NCBI RefSeq assembly: GCF_000682695.1
Contig: NZ_AWFG01000018.1
Location: 1 to 64,000 of the forward strand
Source of the DNA: Hyphomonas chukchiensis
GTDB lineage: Bacteria > Pseudomonadota > Alphaproteobacteria > Caulobacterales > Hyphomonadaceae
Length of the DNA stretch: 64,000 nucleotides
Reading direction: 5' to 3'
The position numbers and the translations under genes are program-made. Shown here one piece after another: positions 55,801 to 64,000 of this stretch; the stretch's first letter is position 1, and every line of letters starts with the position of its first letter. Under the pieces are notes generated by a model, which worked only from the letters and a program-made list of their open reading frames with translations, was not told where the DNA came from and searched no databases.

Positions 55801-58085
55801 CTCCTCGGTCCCTTTGACTTGCCTTTGCCCTTCGTCTTCGGAAGGGTCTTCTTGTTGAATCTAGGCTTGCCAGAGCGGGGAGGTCCACCCTTACGGCGGG
55901 GAACGTTGCCGATATCCATTTCGCGGCGGTGCTGCTTGCGGCCTTCAGGGGCCGGCTGCGGCTCGGAGAGCATTTCGAGCAGGAGGCCGCCTTGCAGGGG
56001 CGTCACTTCCTTCAGCTTCACGCGCACGATCTGGCCAAGGCTGTAGGTCTTGCCGCTGCCGCGCGCATAGAGGGCCATGGCGGCCTCGTCCTGTACCCAA
56101 TAGTCATCCGAGATGGTCGAGATCGGGATGAAGCCGTCAGCGCCTGTGCCGGCGAGGGCCACGAACAGGCCGGAACCGGTGACGCCGGTGATGCGGCCTT
56201 CGAACTCGGCGCCGACCTGATCCTTCAGGAAGAGGGCGAGATAGCGGTCTGTGGCTTCACGTTCTGCGGCCATCGAGCGGCGCTCGGTGTCGGAGATGTG
56301 CTGCGCGGTCTGCTCAAGCTGCGAGGCGGCTTCCTTGGAGAGGCCGTCCGGGCCAAGCTTCAGCGACGCGATCAGCGCGCGGTGGACGATGAGGTCGGCG
56401 TAGCGGCGGATTGGCGAGGTGAAGTGCGCATAGCGTTCGAGGTTCAGGCCGAAGTGGCCGAGATTCTCCGGGGCATAGACGGCCTGCGCCTGCGTGCGCA
56501 GGATCATCTGCGTGACCATCTGGTCGAATTCGGTGCCATTAAGCTCGCTGAGCAGCTTGTTGAACTTGTGGGTCTGCGGGCGTTCGCCGACATTCCATTT
56601 CAGCTCCAGCGTCTGCAGGAAGTCCGCGAAGGCGGCGATCTTGGCATCCGTCGGTGTGTCATGGACGCGGTAGATGAGCGGGCTCTTCTGGCGTTCGAGC
56701 GTCTCGGCGGCGGCGACGTTGGCCTGGATCATGAACTCTTCGATCAGGCGGTGCGCCTCGAGGCGTTCCTTGGTGTAAATGCCGTCGATCTCGCCATCTT
56801 CCTTGAACCGGATCCGGCGTTCCGGCAGGTCGAGGTCGAGGGGGCCGCGCTTGTCGCGGGCCTTGGCGAGGGCGTGATACGCGTCCCAGAGCGGGCGCAG
56901 CACGGTGTCCAGCATCTCGCCGGCCTTGCCGCCGGGCTTGCCGTCAATGGCGGCCTGCGCCTCTTCATAGGAGAGCTTTGCGGCAGACTTCATCATGCCG
57001 CGAATGAAGCGGTGCGAGCGCTTGTGGCCGTCCGGGCCGAAGATCATCTCGACGGCCAGCGTGCGGCGCAGTTCGCCTTCCTTCAGCGAGCATTCGTCGG
57101 CTGACAGTTCGAACGGCAGCATCGGGATGACGCGGTCGGGGAAATAGGTGGAGTTGCCGCGCTTCAGGGCTTCCTTGTCGAGGGGCGAGCCCTCGGTGAC
57201 ATAGGCGGCGACATCGGCAATGGCGACGATCACGCGCCAGCCATCGTCCAGCTTTTCGGCGAAGACGGCATCGTCATGGTCGCGGGCATCCGCCGGGTCG
57301 ATGGTGATGAGGGCGATCTGCGTCAGGTCTTCGCGCTCGGCGGGGGCGGGTTTCGGGTCGCGGGCCTGCGCGAGGGCAGCTTCCGGGAACTCCGTGGGGA
57401 TGTCGTGCGCGTGAAGGGCCAGAAGGCTCGCCGAGCGCGGGTCCGTGATGTGGCCGATGATCTCTGTGATCTCGCCGAGGGCCGGGCCATGATGGCGGCG
57501 GCCCTGGGGCTTCGGCTCGGCGATCACGAGGTCGCCATCCTTGGCGCCCTTGGTGTCGGCTTCCTGGATCACGAATTCGCGGCGGTCCTTGCGGCTGGAC
57601 GGATTGACCCGGCCACCGCGCGCAGTGGTGGAGTAAAGGCCGACGAGACGGTCTGAAATCCGCTTCTCCATGACGGTGATGGCGCGGGCGCGCCATTCGC
57701 CGTCATGCTCGTTGATCTTGCACAGGGCGCGGTCGCCGACGCCGGGGGCCTTGGTCTTGCCGCGCGGCTTGCCCGAGGGGCCGGCATAGATGATGTCCGG
57801 GCCGAAGGGGCCATTGTCGCCGATCGACTTGCCGATCAGGTCGCCATTCTTGTCGATCCGGGTGAATTCGACGATGCCGGTGGGTGGCGGACGATCCGCC
57901 TGTGACCAGGCGCGTTTGCCGGTGCGTTCGAGGGCGCCGTCGGCTTCGAGTTCGCGCAGGATGGCGCGCAGTGTGGCGCGTTCCTCACCCTTGACCTTGA
58001 GGCCCTTGGCGATGGCTTGTTTCGTAGTGGCGGTGGGATTGTCCCGAATATAATCAAGGACAGTTTGCTTATCTGGAAATGTCAT
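55797..58085 (-). CDS. rnr: Ribonuclease R
   Basis: 762 residues: N-terminal winged helix (1-70), cold-shock/OB domains, RNB catalytic domain (about 255-590, DPADARDHDDAVFA and the YFPDRVIPMLPFELS block), S1 domain, and a basic tail (FNKKTLPKTKGKGKSKG). 3'-5' exoribonuclease that digests structured RNA. Confidence 0.95.
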   Translation of the reverse strand: MTFPDKQTVLDYIRDNPTATTKQAIAKGLKVKGEERATLRAILRELEADGALERTGKRAWSQADRPPPTGIVEFTRIDKNGDLIGKSIGDNGPFGPDIIYAGPSGKPRGKTKAPGVGDRALCKINEHDGEWRARAITVMEKRISDRLVGLYSTTARGGRVNPSSRKDRREFVIQEADTKGAKDGDLVIAEPKPQGRRHHGPALGEITEIIGHITDPRSASLLALHAHDIPTEFPEAALAQARDPKPAPAEREDLTQIALITIDPADARDHDDAVFAEKLDDGWRVIVAIADVAAYVTEGSPLDKEALKRGNSTYFPDRVIPMLPFELSADECSLKEGELRRTLAVEMIFGPDGHKRSHRFIRGMMKSAAKLSYEEAQAAIDGKPGGKAGEMLDTVLRPLWDAYHALAKARDKRGPLDLDLPERRIRFKEDGEIDGIYTKERLEAHRLIEEFMIQANVAAAETLERQKSPLIYRVHDTPTDAKIAAFADFLQTLELKWNVGERPQTHKFNKLLSELNGTEFDQMVTQMILRTQAQAVYAPENLGHFGLNLERYAHFTSPIRRYADLIVHRALIASLKLGPDGLSKEAASQLEQTAQHISDTERRSMAAEREATDRYLALFLKDQVGAEFEGRITGVTGSGLFVALAGTGADGFIPISTISDDYWVQDEAAMALYARGSGKTYSLGQIVRVKLKEVTPLQGGLLLEMLSEPQPAPEGRKQHRREMDIGNVPRRKGGPPRSGKPRFNKKTLPKTKGKGKSKGPRR

Positions 58086-58150
58086 AATCCGGCATATAAG
58101 GGATTCTTGCCCGAAATGCTTGTGGATAGTTCATGTGCGCCCGCGACGCG

Positions 58151-58510
58151 TTATTTGACGATATCCGTGCCAACCCTGGCTATGCCTGCGCCCTGACTGA
58201 TCGACACGAAGACTTCAGGGCCGCTGAAGAAGCTGCATTCGCCCGGACCGAGCTTCTGCCAGCGGGGATTCCCGGCAGTGTCATAGGGCGATCCCAGGAC
58301 GACCATGACACTGTCCGGCGCCGGGTCGGACAGGGCTTCCAGATAGCATATGCGAAGGGTTGTAGGGGTCTCTGAGGCCCATTCCGACAGGAAGACGGTC
58401 TTGCGATCCTTCCCGTTCAGGATTGTGACGATACCCGGGGTCTCCGATGGCTGGGCGGTGGCCGGGCCTGCAAGCACGGGCAGAAGGAAGAAGAGGGCGA
58501 GGGCACGCAT
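58151..58510 (-). CDS. Periplasmic protein of unknown function
   Basis: 119 residues. Signal peptide MRALALFFLLPVLAGPATA (cleavage near TAQ), then a domain with two cysteines (ICYLEA, ECSFF). No family recognised. Confidence 0.6.
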   Translation of the reverse strand: MRALALFFLLPVLAGPATAQPSETPGIVTILNGKDRKTVFLSEWASETPTTLRICYLEALSDPAPDSVMVVLGSPYDTAGNPRWQKLGPGECSFFSGPEVFVSISQGAGIARVGTDIVK

Positions 58511-58577
58511 GATGAGGCTCCGAGATTGGATCGGGGCGATCAAGCGGCAGGGCACCTGAAACACGGATGAACAGCGG

Positions 58578-59252
58578 TCAGCGCCCATCCTCGTAGAAAT
58601 GGGCCAGACGGTCGTGCACGCGGCGGAAATGGTCGCGCAGCATGTCGGGCTGTTCGAAATAGGCCGTGGTGGTGCAGTTGAAGAAATCGGCCTGGCTGGT
58701 GGCGGCGTGCGGCGTCAGCGGTGTCTCGAACCCGTTGGCGAGGCGGGTGCGGAGGAAGTCCAGCTCCTCGTCCATGTCGGCACACCATTTTTCGTGACAT
58801 TCGGCTGAGTGGGTGGCGGGCAGGCCGTCCCAGAAGATGTTGCGGTTGTCGAGCCGGTGGGCAAGCTCGTGCATGGCCGCACAGCAGCCCGGGATGGAGA
58901 GCACGCCGTCCTTCATGATGCTGGCCCAGCAGAGATCCATCCGGCCCCAGCGCGAATAGCGGCCCATCATCTGGTCGTCGGTGGGCACGCCGCGCTCGCG
59001 GATCACGATACGCATGCCGAGGTCGAAACGCTCGCGCGGGCGGTTGAGCAGGAGGAGGCAGGCATAGGTCGCGAGCGTGACGCGGACACGGGAGGTGACG
59101 TCAAAGCCGTCGGCGCCGCGAAACTCCACATCCTGCAGGAACTGGTCGACGAGATGGGTAAAGCGGGCCCTGCGCTCCGGTGACAGTTTTGCCACTACGG
59201 GCGAAGCCGCGTCGATCATGATTTCGAGTCGGGTGGGTCCAGCCATCGACAT
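58578..59252 (-). CDS. MtfA-like zinc peptidase
   Basis: 224 residues. The metal motif HELAHRLD (HEXXH) lies near residue 127 in a block resembling MtfA (family M90), with a late ATSQADFFNCTTTAYFEQP segment aligning with the MtfA catalytic domain end. In E. coli MtfA links to glucose-transporter regulation; the role here is unknown. Confidence 0.75.
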   Translation of the reverse strand: MSMAGPTRLEIMIDAASPVVAKLSPERRARFTHLVDQFLQDVEFRGADGFDVTSRVRVTLATYACLLLLNRPRERFDLGMRIVIRERGVPTDDQMMGRYSRWGRMDLCWASIMKDGVLSIPGCCAAMHELAHRLDNRNIFWDGLPATHSAECHEKWCADMDEELDFLRTRLANGFETPLTPHAATSQADFFNCTTTAYFEQPDMLRDHFRRVHDRLAHFYEDGR

Positions 59253-59300
59253 GCGACATACAACCAGAAGGCAAAAAAGTCTCGCATAAAATGAATAGAT

Positions 59301-59981
59301 TTAGTCGATAGGTGGAAGCGCCAGCGGGTCGGTAGGCGCGAGGGCAAAGGAGCCGGCCTGTTCACCCCATTCGCCGGTCAGGATCTCGTAGTGGAGATGG
59401 CGCGGCACGAGGTAGCCAGCCGTGTTGCCCATGACGCCGATGATCTGCCCGGACAGGACCGTTTCGCCTGCCTGGAGGCCCGAGAAGCTGGCCATGTGGG
59501 CATAGCGGGTGAAGACGCCATTGCCGTGGTCGATGACCATCATGTTGCCGTAGTCGTCGCGGTATTCGGCCTCGCGGATGGTGCCGTCGGCAGCGGCATA
59601 GATGGCGACCGGGTCGCGGTTGTAGAGATCGACGCCGGTATGGACTTGGTCATTGCGGGCGCCGAAGCCGGACGAGACGCAGCCATCCTCGACCGGTGCG
59701 CGGGCGAGCGTAACGCCATTGACCGTGATGGTCGCCGTGTAGCCGATGATGTGCAGGCCGGTATCGGTCGGCGGCGCATTTGCCACGTAGAGCTTGGGGC
59801 AGAGCGACAGTGTGACCGGGAAATCATAGATGACGGGCATGGCCGGCTGGGGCGGCGGCAGGGGTTCGATGACCTCTTCCGTCAGAGGCGCCAGGGTCGG
59901 CAGTCTCTCGATCGTGAATATCCACGTGATGCTCGCCGCGAGGAGGGCAAACGGGAACATGAGGCGGGGCGACAGGCGCAT
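59301..59981 (-). CDS. M23-family murein endopeptidase
   Basis: 226 residues with an N-terminal membrane anchor (about 8-24). The LytM motif HTGVDLYN and the later HLHYEI give the zinc-binding His/Asp/His set. Cuts peptidoglycan cross-links in the periplasm. ATG at 59981 chosen. Confidence 0.85.
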   Translation of the reverse strand: MRLSPRLMFPFALLAASITWIFTIERLPTLAPLTEEVIEPLPPPQPAMPVIYDFPVTLSLCPKLYVANAPPTDTGLHIIGYTATITVNGVTLARAPVEDGCVSSGFGARNDQVHTGVDLYNRDPVAIYAAADGTIREAEYRDDYGNMMVIDHGNGVFTRYAHMASFSGLQAGETVLSGQIIGVMGNTAGYLVPRHLHYEILTGEWGEQAGSFALAPTDPLALPPID

Positions 59982-60024
59982 CGCGAGGGGAGAGCCAGTC
60001 CGGGCCTTGCGGGCCCGGCGCGCC

Positions 60025-62625
60025 CTAGTCCTCTGTCTTCGCGGCGGGCGTTTTCTTCGCTGCCGGTTTCTTCTTGGCTGCAGCCTTTTTCGGCGCGGCC
60101 TTCTTCTTGGGGGCAGCTTTCTTCTTGGCCGGGGCAGCCGCCGCACGGGCGTTCACCAACTCGATCGCCTGTTCCAGCGTGATCGTGTCAGGCGCGATCT
60201 CTTTCGGGATCGTGGCGTTGACCTTGCCATGCTTCACATAGGGACCGTACCGGCCGGCGAAGACCTGGATCGGCTCGCCGTCTGCATGGTTGCCGAGTTC
60301 CTTCAGCGGGGTGGCGCCGCCGCGCCCCCGGCCCGGATTGGCCTTCTTGTCCTCGATCAGCGCCACGGCGCGGTTGAGACCGATATTGAAGACATCCGCC
60401 GGGTCTTTCAGGTTCGCATAGGTCTTGCCGTGCTGAACATAGGGACCGAAGCGGCCGAAATTGGCCAGGATGGGTTCGTTGTCTTCCGGGTGGCGGCCGA
60501 CTTCGCGCGGGAGCAGCAGCAGCTCCACGGCGCGTTCGAGCGTCAGCTCCTGCGGTTTTTCCTTCTCGGCCTTGGTGAGGGAGGCGCGTTTCGGCTTTTC
60601 GCCATTCGCCATCTCGACATAGGGGCCGAAGCGGCCGGTCTTGAGATAGATCATCTCGCCGGTTTCCGGGTGGATGCCGATCTCGTTGCCGTCCGGATTG
60701 ATTGCGGCGGCCGCGTCGCCATCGGCGCTGAACTGGCGGGTGAACTTGCACTCGGGGTGGCGTGAGCAGCCGACAAAGGCGCCGAAGCGGCCAAGCTTCA
60801 TCGACAGTTCGCCCTCCTTGCAGAGCGGGCACTGGCGCGGGTTCTCGATCGGGTTGCCGTCGGCATCCTGGCGCGGGAACACGTAAGCGCCGAGTGTCTC
60901 GTTGAGGGCGTCGAGCACAGCGGAAACGCGCAGGTCCTTGGTGCCGTCAATATCGGCGGCGAACTGTTTCCAGAACTCGTGCAGGAAGGCTTTCCAGTCG
61001 AGCTTGCCGTCGGAGATGACGTCGAGCTTCTCTTCGAGGCCTGCGGTGAAGTCATATTCCACATAGCGCGAGAAGAAGTTCTCGAGGAAGGCCGTCACGA
61101 GGCGGCCCTTGTCTTCGGGGATCAGCGCCTTGCCTTCGATGCGGACATAGCCGCGGTCTTCCAGCGTCGACATGGTGGACGCATAGGTGGACGGGCGGCC
61201 GATGCCGAGCTCTTCGAGGCGCTTGACGAGGCTGGCCTCGGTATAGCGCGGGGGCGGCGCGGTGAAGGACTGGTTGGCCTCGGCCTTCAGGAGATCGGCG
61301 TGCTGGCCCTGCTCCATCTTGGGCAGACGGCCTTCGGCGTCGTCTTCATCGTCGCCAGCGTCATGGCCTTCGGTGTAGAGCTTGATGAAGCCGTCAAACA
61401 CGAGGACCTGACCGGTGGCACGCAGCGTGGCGCGCTTGTCCTTGGAGGCCAGATCGATCGTGGTACGCTCGAACAGGGCGGTTTCCATCTGGCTGGCCAC
61501 GGCGCGTCGCCAGATAAGGGTGTAGAGTTTCTTCAGGTCGCCGTCGCCGTGATAGTCCTCGGGACGCAGGTTGAAGTCGGTCGGGCGGACAGCCTCGTGG
61601 GCCTCCTGCGCGTTCTTGGCCTTGGAGGAATAACGGCGGGTGTTTTCCGGCAGGTAGCGGGCGCCATAGTTCGACTGGATCATGCTGCGGGCGGCGGCAT
61701 AGGCCTCTTCGGCCATGTTGACGCCGTCGGTCCGCATATAGGTGATGCGGCCTTCTTCGTAGAGCTTCTGGGCGGCCTGCATGGTGCGCTTGGCGCCGAA
61801 GCCCAGCTTGCGGGAGGCTTCCTGCTGCAACGTAGACGTAATGAAGGGCGGAGGCGGGTTGCGCTTGACGGGCTTCGCCTCGACGCTGGAGACCGAATAA
61901 CCGCCGGCCTGGACGATTTCGAGCGCCTTGTCGGCGTCGCCCTTGTTGCCGAGGGTGAATTTCTTCAGCGTGTCGCCATCAAGGGCGTGGAGGCGGGCTT
62001 CGAAATCGGTGCCGTCAGGGGCGCGCAGCGTGGCGGCGATGTTCCAGTATTCCTGCGGGCGGAACAGCTCGATCTCGTTCTCGCGGTCGCAGACGATGCG
62101 CAGGGCGACAGACTGAACGCGGCCGGCCGAGCGGCTGCCGGGCAGCTTGCGCCACAGGACGGGCGAGAGATTGAAGCCGACAAGATAGTCCAGCGCGCGG
62201 CGCGCCAGGTAGGCATCAACGAGTTCCTGATCGATCTGGCGGGGGTGTTCCATGGCCGTTGTGACGGCATTCTTGGTGATCGCGTTGAACACGACGCGCT
62301 CGACATGGATGTCCTTCTTGAGGGCGCGGCGCTTCTTGAGGGCTTCCACGAGGTGCCAGGAAATGGCTTCCCCTTCGCGATCAGGGTCGGTCGCGAGAAT
62401 GAGGGTATCGGCATCTTTCAGCGAGTTCGCGATATCGGAAATGCGCTTGGCCGACTTGGAGTCAGCCTCCCAGATCATGTCGAAATCATTGTCCGGATCG
62501 ACCGAGCCATTCTTCGATGGCAGGTCGCGGATGTGACCGTAGGAGGCGAGAACCTTGTAGTCCTTGCCGAGGTATTTGTTGATCGTTTTGGCCTTGGCAG
62601 GCGATTCGACGACGACAAGTTTCAT
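60025..62625 (-). CDS. topA: DNA topoisomerase I
   Basis: 866 residues. TOPRIM start MKLVVVESPAKAKTINKYLG, acidic DTLILATDPDREGEAISW, and the catalytic tyrosine in GRITYMRTDG (about 291-300). Zinc ribbon CPLCKEGELSMKLGRFGAFVGC near 610, several topo C-terminal repeats, then a Lys/Ala/Pro histone-H1-like tail (about 830-866). Confidence 0.97.
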   Translation of the reverse strand: MKLVVVESPAKAKTINKYLGKDYKVLASYGHIRDLPSKNGSVDPDNDFDMIWEADSKSAKRISDIANSLKDADTLILATDPDREGEAISWHLVEALKKRRALKKDIHVERVVFNAITKNAVTTAMEHPRQIDQELVDAYLARRALDYLVGFNLSPVLWRKLPGSRSAGRVQSVALRIVCDRENEIELFRPQEYWNIAATLRAPDGTDFEARLHALDGDTLKKFTLGNKGDADKALEIVQAGGYSVSSVEAKPVKRNPPPPFITSTLQQEASRKLGFGAKRTMQAAQKLYEEGRITYMRTDGVNMAEEAYAAARSMIQSNYGARYLPENTRRYSSKAKNAQEAHEAVRPTDFNLRPEDYHGDGDLKKLYTLIWRRAVASQMETALFERTTIDLASKDKRATLRATGQVLVFDGFIKLYTEGHDAGDDEDDAEGRLPKMEQGQHADLLKAEANQSFTAPPPRYTEASLVKRLEELGIGRPSTYASTMSTLEDRGYVRIEGKALIPEDKGRLVTAFLENFFSRYVEYDFTAGLEEKLDVISDGKLDWKAFLHEFWKQFAADIDGTKDLRVSAVLDALNETLGAYVFPRQDADGNPIENPRQCPLCKEGELSMKLGRFGAFVGCSRHPECKFTRQFSADGDAAAAINPDGNEIGIHPETGEMIYLKTGRFGPYVEMANGEKPKRASLTKAEKEKPQELTLERAVELLLLPREVGRHPEDNEPILANFGRFGPYVQHGKTYANLKDPADVFNIGLNRAVALIEDKKANPGRGRGGATPLKELGNHADGEPIQVFAGRYGPYVKHGKVNATIPKEIAPDTITLEQAIELVNARAAAAPAKKKAAPKKKAAPKKAAAKKKPAAKKTPAAKTED

Positions 62626-62692
62626 GGAGGCACCTCTTCAAGGGCGGGAGTGATGGGGTGCACAAGCGCAGTATGTCAAGGCCACAGCTGGA

Positions 62693-63817
62693 TCAGCCAT
62701 CTTCCCGATAGGCGAGCCATGTGAGGGTGCAGAACAGCACAAACAAGGGGGGACTCCACGCGGCAACCACAGCGGGAGCTGCACCCGTAGCCCCCAGGCT
62801 GGACGAGAACTGGGTGAAGAAATAGAGGCCGACGGCCAGCAGCGAGCCGATGGCGAGGAGGCGCGATGTGCCGCCAAGACGCGACAGGCGCAGGCAGACA
62901 ATGGCGCCGATCAAGCCCATGGCGACGAACAGGGCCGGCATCGCCATGAGGCTGTTCCAGCGCATCCTGTAACGTGAGGCATCAAGCCCGGCAGCCTGCG
63001 TCTGGTGGACGAAGCGGGGCAGGTGCCAGAAGCCGATCGTGTTGGGCGACGCGAACTTGTCGAGCAGCGTGACGGCGTCGAGCGAGGTCGGGATGGCGAG
63101 GTTCTTCTTGCGTTCGGGCGGCAGGTTGGGGACGTTCTCGACCACGTTCTCCAGTTGCCAGAAGCCATTGCGGAGATAGGCGCGGTCGGCATCGATGCGG
63201 CGCACGAATGTATAGTCATTGGTGGGCTGGTTGCCGGCGAAGAGGCGTTCCTCCTGGATCATCTTCACCTTGATGAGCACGATGCCGCCATCTTCCACGC
63301 GGTCGGCATGGATCACGATCTGGCTCGTATCATCGCCCTGGCGCAGCCAGACGCCGGTATCGGAGACGGCCATGGCCTCGCGGCCGTCGTTCAAGAGGCG
63401 GGCGCGTTCGAGTTCGAAGGATTCCGTCAGCCGGGCGGCAAAGGGGTTGAGCAGCGTGGTCGTGAAGATGCCGAGCACGAGGCCCATGATGATGACGGGC
63501 GCCAGGAAGCGCCAGGCCGAGATGCCGCTGGCGCGGATGATGGAGAGTTCCGAGCGGCGATTGAGGCGCGTGAAGGCCAGCATGCTGGCGACCAGGATGG
63601 CGAAGGGCAGTGTCTGTTCCATGATCTGGGGCAGTTTCATCAGCGACAGCCGCAGGGCGCCGCCGAGGCTGAGCTTTACGTCACCGCCGACCGTGCGCAG
63701 CTGCTCCACGACGTCGATCATCAGGATGGCGAGCAGGAGAACGCCCAGCACCAGCGCGAGGCCTGTCAGGCATTCGCGCAGGATGTAGCGCTGGATACGG
63801 TTGAAGGTGATGTTCAT
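62693..63817 (-). CDS. lptG: LPS export permease LptG
   Basis: 374 residues. Six membrane helices in two groups (about 15-115 and 285-370) around a periplasmic beta-jellyroll. It starts MNITFNRIQRYILRE. Its first four bases overlap the end of lptF. Confidence 0.92.
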   Translation of the reverse strand: MNITFNRIQRYILRECLTGLALVLGVLLLAILMIDVVEQLRTVGGDVKLSLGGALRLSLMKLPQIMEQTLPFAILVASMLAFTRLNRRSELSIIRASGISAWRFLAPVIIMGLVLGIFTTTLLNPFAARLTESFELERARLLNDGREAMAVSDTGVWLRQGDDTSQIVIHADRVEDGGIVLIKVKMIQEERLFAGNQPTNDYTFVRRIDADRAYLRNGFWQLENVVENVPNLPPERKKNLAIPTSLDAVTLLDKFASPNTIGFWHLPRFVHQTQAAGLDASRYRMRWNSLMAMPALFVAMGLIGAIVCLRLSRLGGTSRLLAIGSLLAVGLYFFTQFSSSLGATGAAPAVVAAWSPPLFVLFCTLTWLAYREDG

Positions 63818-64000
63818 GCGGGCACCGCATCAGGATGTGCGTCGCCGCCGGAACCCGGGCGTGCGGTCTTGCCGATCTTTCGGCCGCCATGGAAGTAGAC
63901 ATAGCTGAGCCCGCCGATCACGCCGAGCGGCAGGAGCCACTGGAGCACGTTGAGGTTCGGATCGTCAGCTGCGGCTGACTGCACGGCGAGCTGGATGATC
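63814..64000 (-). CDS. lptF: LPS export permease LptF, C-terminal part
   Basis: The window ends inside this gene. The 61 visible residues read IIQLAVQSAAADDP, then the last membrane helix NVLQWLLPLGVIGGLSYVYF and a basic tail ending in AVPA. Partner of LptG in the LptB2FG transporter. Confidence 0.85.
   Translation of the reverse strand, partial: IIQLAVQSAAADDPNLNVLQWLLPLGVIGGLSYVYFHGGRKIGKTARPGSGGDAHPDAVPA

Noticed and set aside
60979..62724. 581-residue plus-strand frame opposite topA, and similar long antisense frames (for example 12685-13779, 35147-36643)
   Set aside because: They lie opposite well-identified genes, show no domains, and are the usual open shadow frames of GC-rich coding DNA.
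1..64000. CRISPR arrays, insertion sequences, prophage genes, tRNA or rRNA genes
   Set aside because: No regular repeat-spacer pattern, transposase, integrase, phage structural gene or convincing cloverleaf was seen.

Overview
The window comes from a GC-rich alphaproteobacterium, most likely of the Caulobacterales/Hyphomonadaceae type. Evidence: a complete S10-spc-alpha ribosomal operon with alphaproteobacterial gene order and a short-lid adenylate kinase, a divK-pleD cell-cycle pair, two CcrM-type GANTC sites just before divK, the lptD-surA-pdxA-rsmA and pyrB-pyrC' series, and many small lipoproteins. Species cannot be fixed from the sequence alone.

Layout. 1-14320 (+): rpsJ to rplQ, 27 genes including secY, adk and rpoA, with a promoter at 124-152, a second promoter at 11779-11806 before rpsM, hairpins before secY and rpoA, and a perfect terminator at 14292-14319. 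14420-15784: a lipoprotein metallophosphoesterase. 15833-18742: an rtcB RNA-ligase locus. rtcB is preceded by a promoter, a 28-codon leader ORF, tandem hairpins and an intrinsic terminator whose 5' arm has a perfect 10-bp alternative partner downstream. It is followed by a second promoter, three hairpins and a very strong Shine-Dalgarno in front of an unassigned PcfJ-like gene. 18837-25622: accessory genes (poly-proline lipoprotein esterase, retropepsin-like protease, HD phosphohydrolase, Kazal lipoprotein, SDR, VOC, OsmC) and two adjacent frameshifted genes, an aquaporin and a GFA-family gene.

25861-37392 (-): rsmA, pdxA, surA, lptD, a decayed dprA, plsY, a GH5 lipoprotein, the pseudo-dihydroorotase pyrC', pyrB, an AEC transporter and ruvX. 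37476-46913 (mostly +): gatC, gatA and gatB, split by lipoproteins, an enoyl-CoA hydratase-like gene, an acyl-CoA ligase and a SET protein. 46945-51561 (-): an unpaired RES-domain gene, HIT, a GNAT-like protein, GDPD, RidA and dinB. 51701-54744 (+): divK-pleD and an MFS exporter. 54812-64000 (-): rpmG, Nudix, rnr, a periplasmic protein, an MtfA-like peptidase, an M23 peptidase, topA, lptG and the end of lptF.

Functionally the window is mostly housekeeping: translation, envelope assembly (SurA, LptD, LptFG, PlsY), pyrimidine and B6 synthesis, and Gln/Asn-tRNA amidation. The most unusual part is the rtcB locus, whose architecture suggests RNA-level control of an RNA-repair ligase. The clearest signs of decay are psi-dprA and the aquaporin/GFA pair.
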